From NCBI GenBank assembly GCA_963836425.1, contig CAWIJJ010000004.1, forward strand, positions 248,001-312,000: a stretch of DNA of 64,000 nucleotides, in the 5' to 3' direction. Each line of letters begins with the position of its first letter. Positions within the stretch are counted from its first letter, which is position 1. Below are positions 36,893-47,349 of this stretch, piece after piece. The notes beneath the pieces were generated by a model. The model had not been told where the DNA came from. It saw nothing but the letters and a program-made list of their open reading frames with translations, and searched no databases. The position numbers and the translations under genes were made by a program. Source of the stretch: CAWIJJ01 sp963836425 (lineage in GTDB: Bacteria; Acidobacteriota; Terriglobia; Bryobacterales; Bryobacteraceae).

Positions 36893-37672
36893 GTGCCGTC
36901 GCGTGTCAGCGAAGCCCTCGTCTTGCGTACCTATCCGCTGAAGGAGGCCGACCTCGTCGTCAGCTTTCTCTCGCGGGATCAGGGAAAACTCCGCGGAGTG
37001 GCCAAGCGGGCGCGGCGTCCGAAAGGCGGTTTTGGCGCGGGTCTGGAGCGTCTGTCGCACGTGCGGCTGGGGTATTTCCAGCGGGAAAACCGGGAACTGG
37101 TGAATCTGGATTCCTGCGAGTTGATTCGTTCTCAATTCGCGCTGGTTTCGAATTACTGGACCGGTGTGGCGCTGGATTACTTCGCGGAAGTATGCGAGCA
37201 GATGCTGCCTTCCGCCGAGCCGAACGAAAGGTTTTTCCGGCTGCTGCTGGCGATGCTCGACCATCTTCAGGAGGCCGGCGAGAAGGGTGTTTGGCGGGCC
37301 GTTTTGTATTTCTCACTTTGGGCGGTCCGGCTCTCGGGGTGGCTGCCCGAATTGCACGTTTGTCTCGGCTGCGGGAGCCTGCTGGACGATCCCGAGAACC
37401 CGGAACGCGCCTACTTCAGTCGTGGGCGGGCCGGCCTGATTTGTGGCCACTGCCGGGGCGGAACGGGAACGGGCGCCGGCCTGGAGTTGAGCGTCGAATC
37501 TCGGGTGCTGGCGGCCGAGATGTTGCGCAAGCCGGTCGCCTTTTTTGGGGACCGGGAGTGGGGCCAGTCGACGGCGGCGGATTTGCGGCGCTTCCTGGTT
37601 CAACAGATGGAATCGAGCGCCGAGCGGCGGCTGGTAACGGCGCACCTTCTCGAAGAAGGGGCGCCCGGATAG
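36893..37672 (+). CDS. recO: DNA repair protein RecO
   Basis: 259 residues from a GTG. The N-terminal OB fold includes EALVLRTYPLKEADLVVSF and the basic KRARRPKGGFGAGLERL. A C-terminal zinc site is present: CLGCG and, after about 23 residues, CGHC. RecO loads RecA onto SSB-coated DNA with RecR. It heads the run recO-glyQ-glyS-ppdK, with 4 nt before glyQ, so the four genes are probably one transcript. Confidence 0.92.
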   Translation: MPSRVSEALVLRTYPLKEADLVVSFLSRDQGKLRGVAKRARRPKGGFGAGLERLSHVRLGYFQRENRELVNLDSCELIRSQFALVSNYWTGVALDYFAEVCEQMLPSAEPNERFFRLLLAMLDHLQEAGEKGVWRAVLYFSLWAVRLSGWLPELHVCLGCGSLLDDPENPERAYFSRGRAGLICGHCRGGTGTGAGLELSVESRVLAAEMLRKPVAFFGDREWGQSTAADLRRFLVQQMESSAERRLVTAHLLEEGAPG

Positions 37673-37676
37673 ATGG

Positions 37677-38579
37677 ATGCAATCTTTTCAAGAAATCATC
37701 TTCAACCTGAAACACTACTGGGCCGAGCGAGGCTGCATCATCCAGGAGCCGTATGACGTGGAAGTGGGCGCCGGCACGATGTGTCCGGAGACCTTCCTGC
37801 GCGTGCTCGGGCCCAAGCCTTACCGGGTGGCTTACGTGCAGCCGAGCCGCCGTCCGGCCGACGGCCGCTACGGCGATAATCCGAACCGCCTCTACAAGCA
37901 TTCGCAGCTCCAGGTAATTCTGAAGCCGTCGCCGGACGACATCATCGAGCAGTACCTGGGCAGCCTGGAGGCGATCGGCATCGATCTGCGGCAGCACGAT
38001 ATCAAGTTCGAAGAAGACAACTGGGAGGCGCCGACCCTGGGCGCGTGGGGCATCGGCTGGCAGGTGATGCTGGACGGCCTGGAGATCACACAGTTTACGT
38101 ACTTCCAGCAGTGCGGCGGCATCGACCTGGAGGTGGTGCCGGCCGAAATCACCTACGGCCTGGAACGGCTCACCGCGTTTCTCCAGGTGCGCGACAGCGT
38201 GTATGACATCGAGTGGACGAAGGGCTTCACGTACGCCGATGTCCGCTTCAAAGACGAATTGCAGTATTCGGTGTACAACTTCGAAATGGCCGAGATCGGC
38301 ACGTTGTGGAAGCTGTTCGACCTGCACGAAGGCGAGGCGCTGCGCCTGATCCGCGCCTACGATCCGAAGTCGCCCGAAAAGGCGCGGTTTCCGCTGCTTC
38401 CCGCCTACGACCAGGTCCTGAAGTGCTCGAACATTTTCAACACGCTGGATGCGCGGGGCGCCATCAGCGTGACGGAGCGGGCGGGGGTCATCCAGCGGGT
38501 CCGCAAACTGGCGGTGGGCGTCGCCCAGGCATGGGCGGACCAGCAGCAGGATGCGGCGACGGCGGAGGTGGCGCAATGA
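37677..38579 (+). CDS. glyQ: Glycyl-tRNA synthetase alpha subunit
   Basis: 300 residues, the usual size. Starts MQSFQEIIFNLKHYWAERGC, then the motifs GTMCPETFLRVLG and AYVQPSRRPADGRYGDNPNR of the class II catalytic alpha chain. It binds Gly and ATP and charges tRNA-Gly as an alpha2beta2 complex with GlyS. The TGA overlaps the glyS ATG (ATGA), coupling the two subunits. Confidence 0.97.
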   Translation: MQSFQEIIFNLKHYWAERGCIIQEPYDVEVGAGTMCPETFLRVLGPKPYRVAYVQPSRRPADGRYGDNPNRLYKHSQLQVILKPSPDDIIEQYLGSLEAIGIDLRQHDIKFEEDNWEAPTLGAWGIGWQVMLDGLEITQFTYFQQCGGIDLEVVPAEITYGLERLTAFLQVRDSVYDIEWTKGFTYADVRFKDELQYSVYNFEMAEIGTLWKLFDLHEGEALRLIRAYDPKSPEKARFPLLPAYDQVLKCSNIFNTLDARGAISVTERAGVIQRVRKLAVGVAQAWADQQQDAATAEVAQ

Positions 38580-40519
38580 GCCTGCCTTTCCTGCTCGAGA
38601 TCGGCACCGAAGAGATTCCGGATTGGATGATTCCCAACGCTCTCGAGAACCTGCGCCTGCTTTTCGAGAAGCTCGAGATTTCGCACGAATCGGTGGCGCT
38701 GGACGCGACGCCGCGCCGCCTGGTGCTGCGCGCCGAAGGTCTTGCGGAGCGGCAGGCGGATAGCGAGGAGCGGATCCAGGGCCCTGCCCGGTCGGCGCCG
38801 CCGCAAGCGGTGGCCGGATTTGCGAAGAAGCAGGGCGTCCGGCCGGAAGATCTGACCGTCGAATCGACGGGCAAAGGCGAGTATTACGTGTTCGTCCGGA
38901 AGGTAGCGGGCCGCGCCGTCCGGGATATTCTCGCCGGTGCGCTGCCCGGGGTCATTCTCGGACTGAACTTCCCGAAAACGATGTACTGGACGGGCAGGAA
39001 CGGCCCACGGTTCATCCGCCCTATCCGATGGATCGTGGCCATGCTGGGCGGCGAGATCATCGGCTTCGAACTGGCCGGGGTCCGGTCGGGAGCGCTGACC
39101 TCGGGTCACCGCCGCCTGGGGGCGCGGGAAATCGCTGTCACCCCGGCTGACTACGAACAGCGTCTGCGCGACCACTACGTGATCCTTTCGGCGGAGGAGC
39201 GGCGCCAGCGCATCTCGCGCGAGCTTGCCGGCGTCCGGGTCAAATCCGATCCGGCCCTGCTTGAAACGCTGGTCTACCTCACCGAATACCCGACCCCGAT
39301 CGTAGGCAGCTTCGACGCCCGCTTCCTCGAATTGCCGGAAGAGGTGCTGGTAACCGTGATGCGGCATCACCAGAAATACTTTTCGGTGGAGGACGCATCG
39401 GGCCGGCTGGCCGCTCAGTTCGTAGCGGTGATGAATATTCCGTCGGACCCGGAGGGCTTTGTCCGGCGGGGAAACGAGCGGGTTCTCCGCGCCCGCTTCA
39501 CGGACGCCCGCTTCTTCTGGGAAACGGACCAGAAAAAGAAGCTGGTGGAGCGCAAGGAGGACCTGGCGCACGTCACGTTTCAGGCGAAACTGGGCACGTA
39601 TCTCGAAAAGGCGGAACGGATGGAGTCGCTGGCCGCGGAACTGGGCGGCAATGCCCACGCAGTGCGGGCGGCCGGTATCGCCAAGTGCGATCTCACCACC
39701 GAACTGGTCAAGGAATTCACGGAATTGCAGGGCGTGGTGGGCGGGCTTTACGCCCGTGCCCAGGGTGAAGCGGAGCCGGTGTGGCAGGCCATTTACGATC
39801 AGTACAAGCCCGCCAGCATCGAGGATTCGATTCCGCGCAACCGCACCGGGCAGATTGTGGCGCTGGCCGATAAGGTGGACACGCTGCGCGGCTGTTTCCG
39901 CGTCGGACTGGTTCCTTCCGGCTCCCGCGACCCGCTGGCGCTGCGCCGCGCCGCGCAGGGGGTGGTCAAGATCCTGGTGGAAGGCCGCCTGGAAATTCCG
40001 CTCGACACGCTGATTGGCGGCGATGAAGAGTTGAGGAAGTTTTTCGCGGATCGCGTCCGGTTCTACTTCAAGGAAATTCGCGGCTTCGCTTACGACGAAC
40101 TGAATGCGGCCATGGCCGCGGGCTGGAGCAACCTGGTGGAACTGGAGGCCCGGCTGGTGCGCATCCAGAACCTCCGGCCGACGCCGGATTTCGAGCCTCT
40201 TGCGGCCAGCTTCAAACGGATTCGCAACATTCTGGAACAGGCCAAATGGGACCGCCCGGCGGGACTTTCTTCGGTTCACGAAAGCCTGCTCGAGCCCGGT
40301 CCCGAACAGGAACTTTACGACGAGACCCGCCGGATTGCCGGTCAGCCGATCGAGCGCTCGATCGTCCGGCTGCGTCCGAAAGTGGATCTGTTCTTCGATA
40401 AGGTATTGGTGAACGCTGCGGACGCTCGCGTCCGGGAGAACCGGTTGACGCTGCTCAACACGTTGCTCGCCGAGTTTTCGACGATCGCGGACTTTTCCGA
40501 AATTGTTACCCATTCATAG
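38576..40519 (+). CDS. glyS: Glycyl-tRNA synthetase beta subunit
   Basis: 647 residues from ATG 38576. Begins MSLPFLLEIGTEEIPDWMI, a GlyS hallmark. Further blocks: GLNFPKTMYWTGRNGPRFIR, the HD-like segment ARIAKCDLTTELVKEFTELQ (here GIAKCDLTTELVKEF), and a C-terminal DALR-type anticodon domain. It supplies tRNA recognition to the alpha2beta2 enzyme. Overlaps glyQ by four bases; ppdK starts 13 nt after it. Confidence 0.96.
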   Translation: MSLPFLLEIGTEEIPDWMIPNALENLRLLFEKLEISHESVALDATPRRLVLRAEGLAERQADSEERIQGPARSAPPQAVAGFAKKQGVRPEDLTVESTGKGEYYVFVRKVAGRAVRDILAGALPGVILGLNFPKTMYWTGRNGPRFIRPIRWIVAMLGGEIIGFELAGVRSGALTSGHRRLGAREIAVTPADYEQRLRDHYVILSAEERRQRISRELAGVRVKSDPALLETLVYLTEYPTPIVGSFDARFLELPEEVLVTVMRHHQKYFSVEDASGRLAAQFVAVMNIPSDPEGFVRRGNERVLRARFTDARFFWETDQKKKLVERKEDLAHVTFQAKLGTYLEKAERMESLAAELGGNAHAVRAAGIAKCDLTTELVKEFTELQGVVGGLYARAQGEAEPVWQAIYDQYKPASIEDSIPRNRTGQIVALADKVDTLRGCFRVGLVPSGSRDPLALRRAAQGVVKILVEGRLEIPLDTLIGGDEELRKFFADRVRFYFKEIRGFAYDELNAAMAAGWSNLVELEARLVRIQNLRPTPDFEPLAASFKRIRNILEQAKWDRPAGLSSVHESLLEPGPEQELYDETRRIAGQPIERSIVRLRPKVDLFFDKVLVNAADARVRENRLTLLNTLLAEFSTIADFSEIVTHS

Positions 40520-40532
40520 AGGAGAGAAGCGC

Positions 40533-43280
<2,748 letters not shown>

Positions 43281-43290
43281 TCGTCAAGGT

Positions 43291-43320
43291 CCCCGGTCCG
43301 GTCTCAGGGCCGGACCGGGG
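43291..43320. terminator. Strong hairpin between convergent ppdK and DUF3052 genes
   Basis: CCCCGGTCCGG at 43291-43301 and CCGGACCGGGG at 43310-43320 form a perfect 11-bp stem with an 8-nt loop. There is no T tract on either strand. It overlaps the last codons of the minus-strand gene. A bidirectional stop or mRNA-stabilising stem is likely. Confidence 0.6.
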
Positions 43321-44089
43321 AAACTGACCGCCGTTTCCGTCCGCTCCGTCCCACCGCACAGGCCGACCAGGTTTCGTCGATGGCGCACGTCTTATAAGCC
43401 GAAAGTCCGATCGCGCGGCAGCACTCCACGATTCCGGGGGCGGTCAGGTCGCCTCCCGCACCCGAGGCTCGCTTCGGCCAGACCACCCATAAACGGGACC
43501 CGGCTTCCACTCGAAGCCTGGCGGCGGGCAGTTGCCGGGACAAGGCTGCGATGGATTTCGCAAACAGCAGGAGAATGTCCGCGCCGGCTGCGGCTGCCTG
43601 GAGGTGCGCGCCGGAGGGCAGCCCCTCGAGCACGAATCCGTCCGGAGCGTGCAGCAGCGCTACTACGGAATCCGCTGCAATACCGAGCTTGATTGCCGCT
43701 GCGTTTCGCTCCACCTGCGGAGGCGCGGGCATCTCCGCACTCTGCTTCAACGCCTTCGCCAGGGCCTTGCCGGCTTCCGGGAGAGTGGTGAAGGTGGCGT
43801 CGGGTAGCCAGTCGCGCACCCTTTGGGTCTTCTCGGGGTCGCCTTCGAGGAAAACCAGCGGAATCGCGCGTGTGCCTTTCTGCTTGCGAAGCTCGGCGCC
43901 CATGATGCGGCCGTAGGACGGCATCCGCGACAGGTCGATCAGGATGGCGTCTGGAGGGTTCTCACGAATGCGCCCGATGCGGGACAATCCCACGTGCGGG
44001 TAGGGTTCGCAATCGATGCCATCGCGCCGCAGCCGTTCCGCCAGGCGCGCTGCTTCCGCGGTTTCAAAGTGGATGACCAGCACGCGCAC
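43304..44089 (-). CDS. Degenerate receiver domain fused to a DUF3052 domain
   Basis: 261 residues. Residues 1-~118 look like a response-regulator receiver fold (MRVLVIHFETAEAARLAERL, ILIDLSRMP, IPLVFLEGD) but lack the acidic pair at the end of strand 1, the Thr and the Lys; only the central Asp (ILIDL) remains, so phosphorylation is doubtful. Residues ~130-250 match DUF3052: IKLGIAADSVVALLHAPDGF, then RLWVVWPKRASG and the closing CAIDETWSACAV. Function of DUF3052 is unknown. It lies 22 nt downstream of the AAA+/receiver gene on the same strand, so both receiver-type fusions are probably expressed together. Confidence 0.7.
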   Translation of the reverse strand: MRVLVIHFETAEAARLAERLRRDGIDCEPYPHVGLSRIGRIRENPPDAILIDLSRMPSYGRIMGAELRKQKGTRAIPLVFLEGDPEKTQRVRDWLPDATFTTLPEAGKALAKALKQSAEMPAPPQVERNAAAIKLGIAADSVVALLHAPDGFVLEGLPSGAHLQAAAAGADILLLFAKSIAALSRQLPAARLRVEAGSRLWVVWPKRASGAGGDLTAPGIVECCRAIGLSAYKTCAIDETWSACAVGRSGRKRRSVSPVRP

Positions 44090-44111
44090 GGAACTATCTT
44101 ACGCGCAGGAG

Positions 44112-45635
44112 TTATGCGCCGCGGGAGCTGCCCGCCGGATTCAAACGGCTGCGAATCTGGTTCATCACGTCGGAGGCGAGAAACGGTTTGCGCAAAACCG
44201 GGAAGTTGTGCTCTTCGCAGAGCGCTTCTTCCTCGGCCGGAAGGATGGTGCCGGTCATCACGATCACCAGCATTTCAGGAACGGCACGGAGGAACTCCAC
44301 GCCCAGTTCGACTCCATTGCCGTCCGGCAGCATGTAATCGAGGAGGGCGGCGTTCGGCTTGTGCTCTTTCACGAGTTTTTTGGCTTCGGTGGCCGATTCC
44401 GCCGTCAGCAGCGTCCAGCCGTCGTTGGCCATTAAGCGCTCGAGAAAATGAAGCAGATCCCGATTGTCGTCCACCAGCAGCACGGTGGGATTAGCCGTAG
44501 CCGGCTGCGCCGCCGTGTCCACGCTCCGCAGGGTCAGCTTTTCGGCGTTTTCCGAGGGCTCCACCAGCACGTGAGCGCCCGGGTTCACCTGGTTGGTGGC
44601 CACCAGCGTGGCCAGCGGCTGCGTGAGATGGCGGTGGATGGTGCGGTTCAGTTCGCGGGCTCCGTACTCGGCGCTGGTGCCCCGTTCGAGCAGGAACTTG
44701 CGGGCTTCCGGCGGCACCTCCAGGACGAACGACCGGTTCCCGAGGCGCGTGTTGACGTGGTTCTGAAGGTCCGCGATCTGCCTGTCCAGAATCGCCGAGA
44801 GCGATTCGGGCGTCAGCGGCTGATAGGTGATGATGCAGTCGATCCGGTTCACGAACTCCGGAGAGAACCGCTTCCGCACGGCCACCAGGGCGATGTTCTG
44901 AAGTTTCCCGATGAGGTCGTTGCGGTGGCTGCCTTTCACGGCCTGGAAGCCGAAATCGGGGTTGATTTCGCGCATCATCTCGCGCGCGCCCAGATTGCTG
45001 GTGAGGAATACCAGGCTTCTTTCGAAGTTCACCGTGGAATTATCGCCGAGCCGGAGAAGGCCCTTGTCGAGCACGCCAAGCAACAACCGGGTCATCGACG
45101 GCGCGGCCTTCTCGATTTCGTCGAACAGCACCAGCGACAGGCTGCTCTTTTCGCTGGTTACAGCGTTCAGCTTCTGCTGGGTGAGCATGGGCTGAGTCTC
45201 GCGGTGCCCCAGGTAGCCGGGAGGCGCGCCGATCAGTTTGGCGACCTCGTGCTCCATCTGGAACTCGCCGCAATCCACTTTGAGCAGGTTCTTTTCGCTG
45301 CCGTGCAGGACTTCGGCCAGAGCTTCCACGGTCTTGGTTTTGCCCGTTCCGGTGGGGCCCAGGAGGAGAAACACGCCGACGGGCCGCCCTTCAGGCGCAA
45401 GTCCGGCCTGGAACATCTGAACGTAGGGAACGATCACGCGGGTGGCGGCGGGCTGTCCCACCACCTTTTGGGACAGAACGGCGGTAAGATCCTCCGTCAG
45501 GTCTGTGGCGGGTTTCTTTTGCCTGCCTTGGGAGCCCCGGGGCTTTTCCGAGCTGCTCTCCGCTTTCATTGGAAGTGCGGAGACACCTCTAGCTCTGGTG
45601 CGCCGTCGTTCTTCTGGGCGATTTGGTTCTTTCAT
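44112..45635 (-). CDS. Clp-type AAA+ ATPase with C-terminal response-regulator receiver domain
   Basis: 507 residues. After a basic, low-complexity start, residues ~45-365 form a ClpB/ClpA D2-like module: Walker A GPTGTGKT (93-100), pore loop GYLG (140-143), Walker B LVLFDE (168-173), sensor 1 in TSN (212-214), arginine finger in PEFVNRID (Arg264) and sensor 2 in GARELNR (Arg327). Residues 384-497 are a complete receiver: Asp389-Asp390, phosphoacceptor Asp433 (LLDYMLP), Thr461, Lys483. There is no N-terminal substrate domain, middle domain or visible ClpP-binding loop. Phosphorylation probably controls ATPase assembly or activity; this is inference. The next gene downstream also has a receiver-like domain. 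Confidence 0.85.
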   Translation of the reverse strand: MKEPNRPEERRRTRARGVSALPMKAESSSEKPRGSQGRQKKPATDLTEDLTAVLSQKVVGQPAATRVIVPYVQMFQAGLAPEGRPVGVFLLLGPTGTGKTKTVEALAEVLHGSEKNLLKVDCGEFQMEHEVAKLIGAPPGYLGHRETQPMLTQQKLNAVTSEKSSLSLVLFDEIEKAAPSMTRLLLGVLDKGLLRLGDNSTVNFERSLVFLTSNLGAREMMREINPDFGFQAVKGSHRNDLIGKLQNIALVAVRKRFSPEFVNRIDCIITYQPLTPESLSAILDRQIADLQNHVNTRLGNRSFVLEVPPEARKFLLERGTSAEYGARELNRTIHRHLTQPLATLVATNQVNPGAHVLVEPSENAEKLTLRSVDTAAQPATANPTVLLVDDNRDLLHFLERLMANDGWTLLTAESATEAKKLVKEHKPNAALLDYMLPDGNGVELGVEFLRAVPEMLVIVMTGTILPAEEEALCEEHNFPVLRKPFLASDVMNQIRSRLNPAGSSRGA

Positions 45636-45669
45636 AGTCCCCTATCGGCTGGACATGAGGCAGAAGGAA

Positions 45670-45765
45670 GTACGGTACAGGCTGGTACGGCGGTTCGCCT
45701 CGTACACCTTGCTTGTATCATGTAAACACCCACTGCTTGTGTTAAGTTCCGTACCGAACGGTACG
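45670..45765. promoter_or_regulatory. Cluster of GTAC-centred palindromes upstream of the AAA+/receiver gene
   Basis: CGTACCG-AA-CGGTACG at 45750-45765 is a perfect 7-bp inverted repeat. Related words GTACGGTAC (45670-45678), GGTACGG (45684-45690) and CGTAC (45701) lie between it and the gene start at 45635. The arrangement looks like operator sites for a dimeric regulator of the minus-strand gene. Not matched to a known regulator. Confidence 0.45.
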
Positions 45766-45795
45766 AAAAGAAGGGAGGGGCTGGCCAACGGCAGA

Positions 45796-46014
45796 CTACC
45801 GGTGCCGGAAAGTGATCCGGCCTTTGGTCAGATCGTAGGGGGAGAGTTCGAGCGTGACCTTGTCGCCCGCCAGCACGCGAATCCGATTGCGGCGAAGGCG
45901 GCCGGCCAAGTGGGCCAGCACGACGCGCTCGTGTTCGAGTTGAACACTGAACAGGCCGCTGGGAAATTTCTCTAGCACCGTTCCGGTTACTTCGATGCTG
46001 TCCTCTTTGCTCAT
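45796..46014 (-). CDS. infA: Translation initiation factor IF-1
   Basis: 72 residues from the ATG at 46012-46014, the standard IF-1 length and S1-like OB fold: MSKEDSIEVTGTVLEKFPSG, then VLAHLAGRLRRNRIRVLAGD and the end LTKGRITFRHR. IF-1 occupies the ribosomal A site during initiation. GGAGG ends 3 nt before the ATG, the same short spacing as in rpsB. A longer upstream frame has no homology. It sits behind the cold-shock gene on the same strand rather than in a ribosomal protein operon. Confidence 0.95.
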   Translation of the reverse strand: MSKEDSIEVTGTVLEKFPSGLFSVQLEHERVVLAHLAGRLRRNRIRVLAGDKVTLELSPYDLTKGRITFRHR

Positions 46015-46070
46015 ATACCTCCAGGTGGCATTTGTGGGCCGGCTGGGGAGAAGCCGGCCCACTTGTTACA

Positions 46071-46274
46071 CTAGGCCGCCGTGACGTTGGTCGCCTGCAG
46101 CCCTTTGGGGCCTTTCGTCACTTCAAATTCCACTCTGGCACCTTCATCCAGGGTTCGATATCCCTGCGTTTGAATCGCTGAGAAGTGAACGAAGACGTCC
46201 TCTCCGTTTTCACGCTGGATAAAGCCGTAGCCTTTGGCTGCGTTGAACCACTTCACTGTACCTTTTTCTTTCAT
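46071..46274 (-). CDS. Cold-shock domain protein
   Basis: 67 residues, a single cold-shock domain. MKEKGTVKWFNAAKGYGFI and then VFVHFSAI carry the RNP1 (KGYGFIQ) and RNP2 (VFVHF) motifs that bind single-stranded RNA/DNA. AAGGAAATAAGG lies just before the ATG. It would act as an RNA chaperone. The gene precedes infA by 56 nt, a grouping suggesting joint control of translation capacity. Confidence 0.95.
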   Translation of the reverse strand: MKEKGTVKWFNAAKGYGFIQRENGEDVFVHFSAIQTQGYRTLDEGARVEFEVTKGPKGLQATNVTAA

Positions 46275-46412
46275 CTGCCTTATTTCCTTCTCACTAAACT
46301 TCTTTGGAATGCACCTAAACCCCTGACTTCACGCCTCCTAACCAAAAAAGGGAGGTGCGGATGGACTCACGCAACCCCCCTCTTGGAGACAAAAGCGGAA
46401 ATCAAGAGTCAA

Positions 46413-47336
46413 ATGCCCTACCATTATACAACAGGAGCCATCGTCAACCGCGGCGTGAACACATTCCATTTCTACCGCTTTCGCTTCCACTTCCAAGGGC
46501 TGGATTCGCTGTATTTCCCGGCAGGAAAGAGCGCCAACGTGGTACGCGGGGCTTTCGGCAGCCTTTTGCGGACGGCCGCTCCCGGCGCCTACTCGCGGCT
46601 ATTCGAGCCGGGGGCGGAACTGGGAAAAACGCCGAGCGGCCTGGCGGACTGGCCGCGTCCCTTTCTGTTCCGCACCGCCCATCTGGACGGTAGCCGGATC
46701 CCGGCGGGGGGCCTGTTTTTCATCGATGTACACGTTTTCGACGTGCGCCGGCCGGTCCTGCTCCATTTCCGGGAGGCGTTTTCGCAGTTCGCGGTGCAGG
46801 GTCTGGGGCCGGGACGCGGACGGGCCGAACTCCACCTGGTCGAGCAACTGGACCTCGAAGACTCCCCCACGCCGGTTTCCTCCGCTCCGGGTCCGCCTTC
46901 CGCTCTTGACCTGGAACCCGGCTCCGAGCCGGTGGACTTCGTTGCACTCCGGTTCGTCACCCCCACTGAACTGAAACAGGGGGGCGAACTGGCGGCGCGG
47001 CCGGAATTTCCTTTCCTTTATGCCCGCCTGCGCGACCGGTTAAGCACTTTGCGCGCACTCTATGGCGAGGGCCCTCTCGACATCGACTTTCGCGGCAGCG
47101 GTGAACTGGCGGCGGGCATCCGGCTGACACGCTGCGAACTGGTGCATGAGCGGGCGGAGCGCAAGTCCGGACGAACCGGGCAGACCCATTCGCTCGGAGG
47201 ATTCACGGGCCGGGCGGAATACGAAGGCGAACTGGGCGGGTTCATGCCGTGGCTGCACGCCGCGCGCTGGGCCGGCGTAGGCAGGCAGACGGTATGGGGC
47301 AAGGGCGACGTCCGCGTTGTTCGGGCCGGAAAGTGA
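46413..47336 (+). CDS. Cas6-like RAMP endoribonuclease, without a CRISPR locus
   Basis: About 307 residues from ATG 46413; a GTG at 46455 is an alternative, since homology begins at NTFHFYRFRFHFQGLDSL. The N-terminal RAMP fold includes LYFPAGKSANVVRGAFGSLL. The C-terminus has the CRISPR_Cas6 (PF10040-like) pattern: GFTGRAEYEGEL...FMPWLHAARWAGVGRQTVWGKG, with the terminal Gly-rich loop. Cas6 cuts pre-crRNA repeats. No other cas gene and no repeat-spacer array is present in the window, so it is an orphan or acts on another RNA. No catalytic His could be fixed with confidence. Confidence 0.7.
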   Translation: MPYHYTTGAIVNRGVNTFHFYRFRFHFQGLDSLYFPAGKSANVVRGAFGSLLRTAAPGAYSRLFEPGAELGKTPSGLADWPRPFLFRTAHLDGSRIPAGGLFFIDVHVFDVRRPVLLHFREAFSQFAVQGLGPGRGRAELHLVEQLDLEDSPTPVSSAPGPPSALDLEPGSEPVDFVALRFVTPTELKQGGELAARPEFPFLYARLRDRLSTLRALYGEGPLDIDFRGSGELAAGIRLTRCELVHERAERKSGRTGQTHSLGGFTGRAEYEGELGGFMPWLHAARWAGVGRQTVWGKGDVRVVRAGK

Positions 47337-47349
47337 TAAGTTAGGACCG

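Noticed and set aside
46275..46412. Search for CRISPR repeats next to the Cas6-like gene
   Set aside because: No regularly spaced 25-40-nt direct repeats on either side; the region holds only the cold-shock gene leader.
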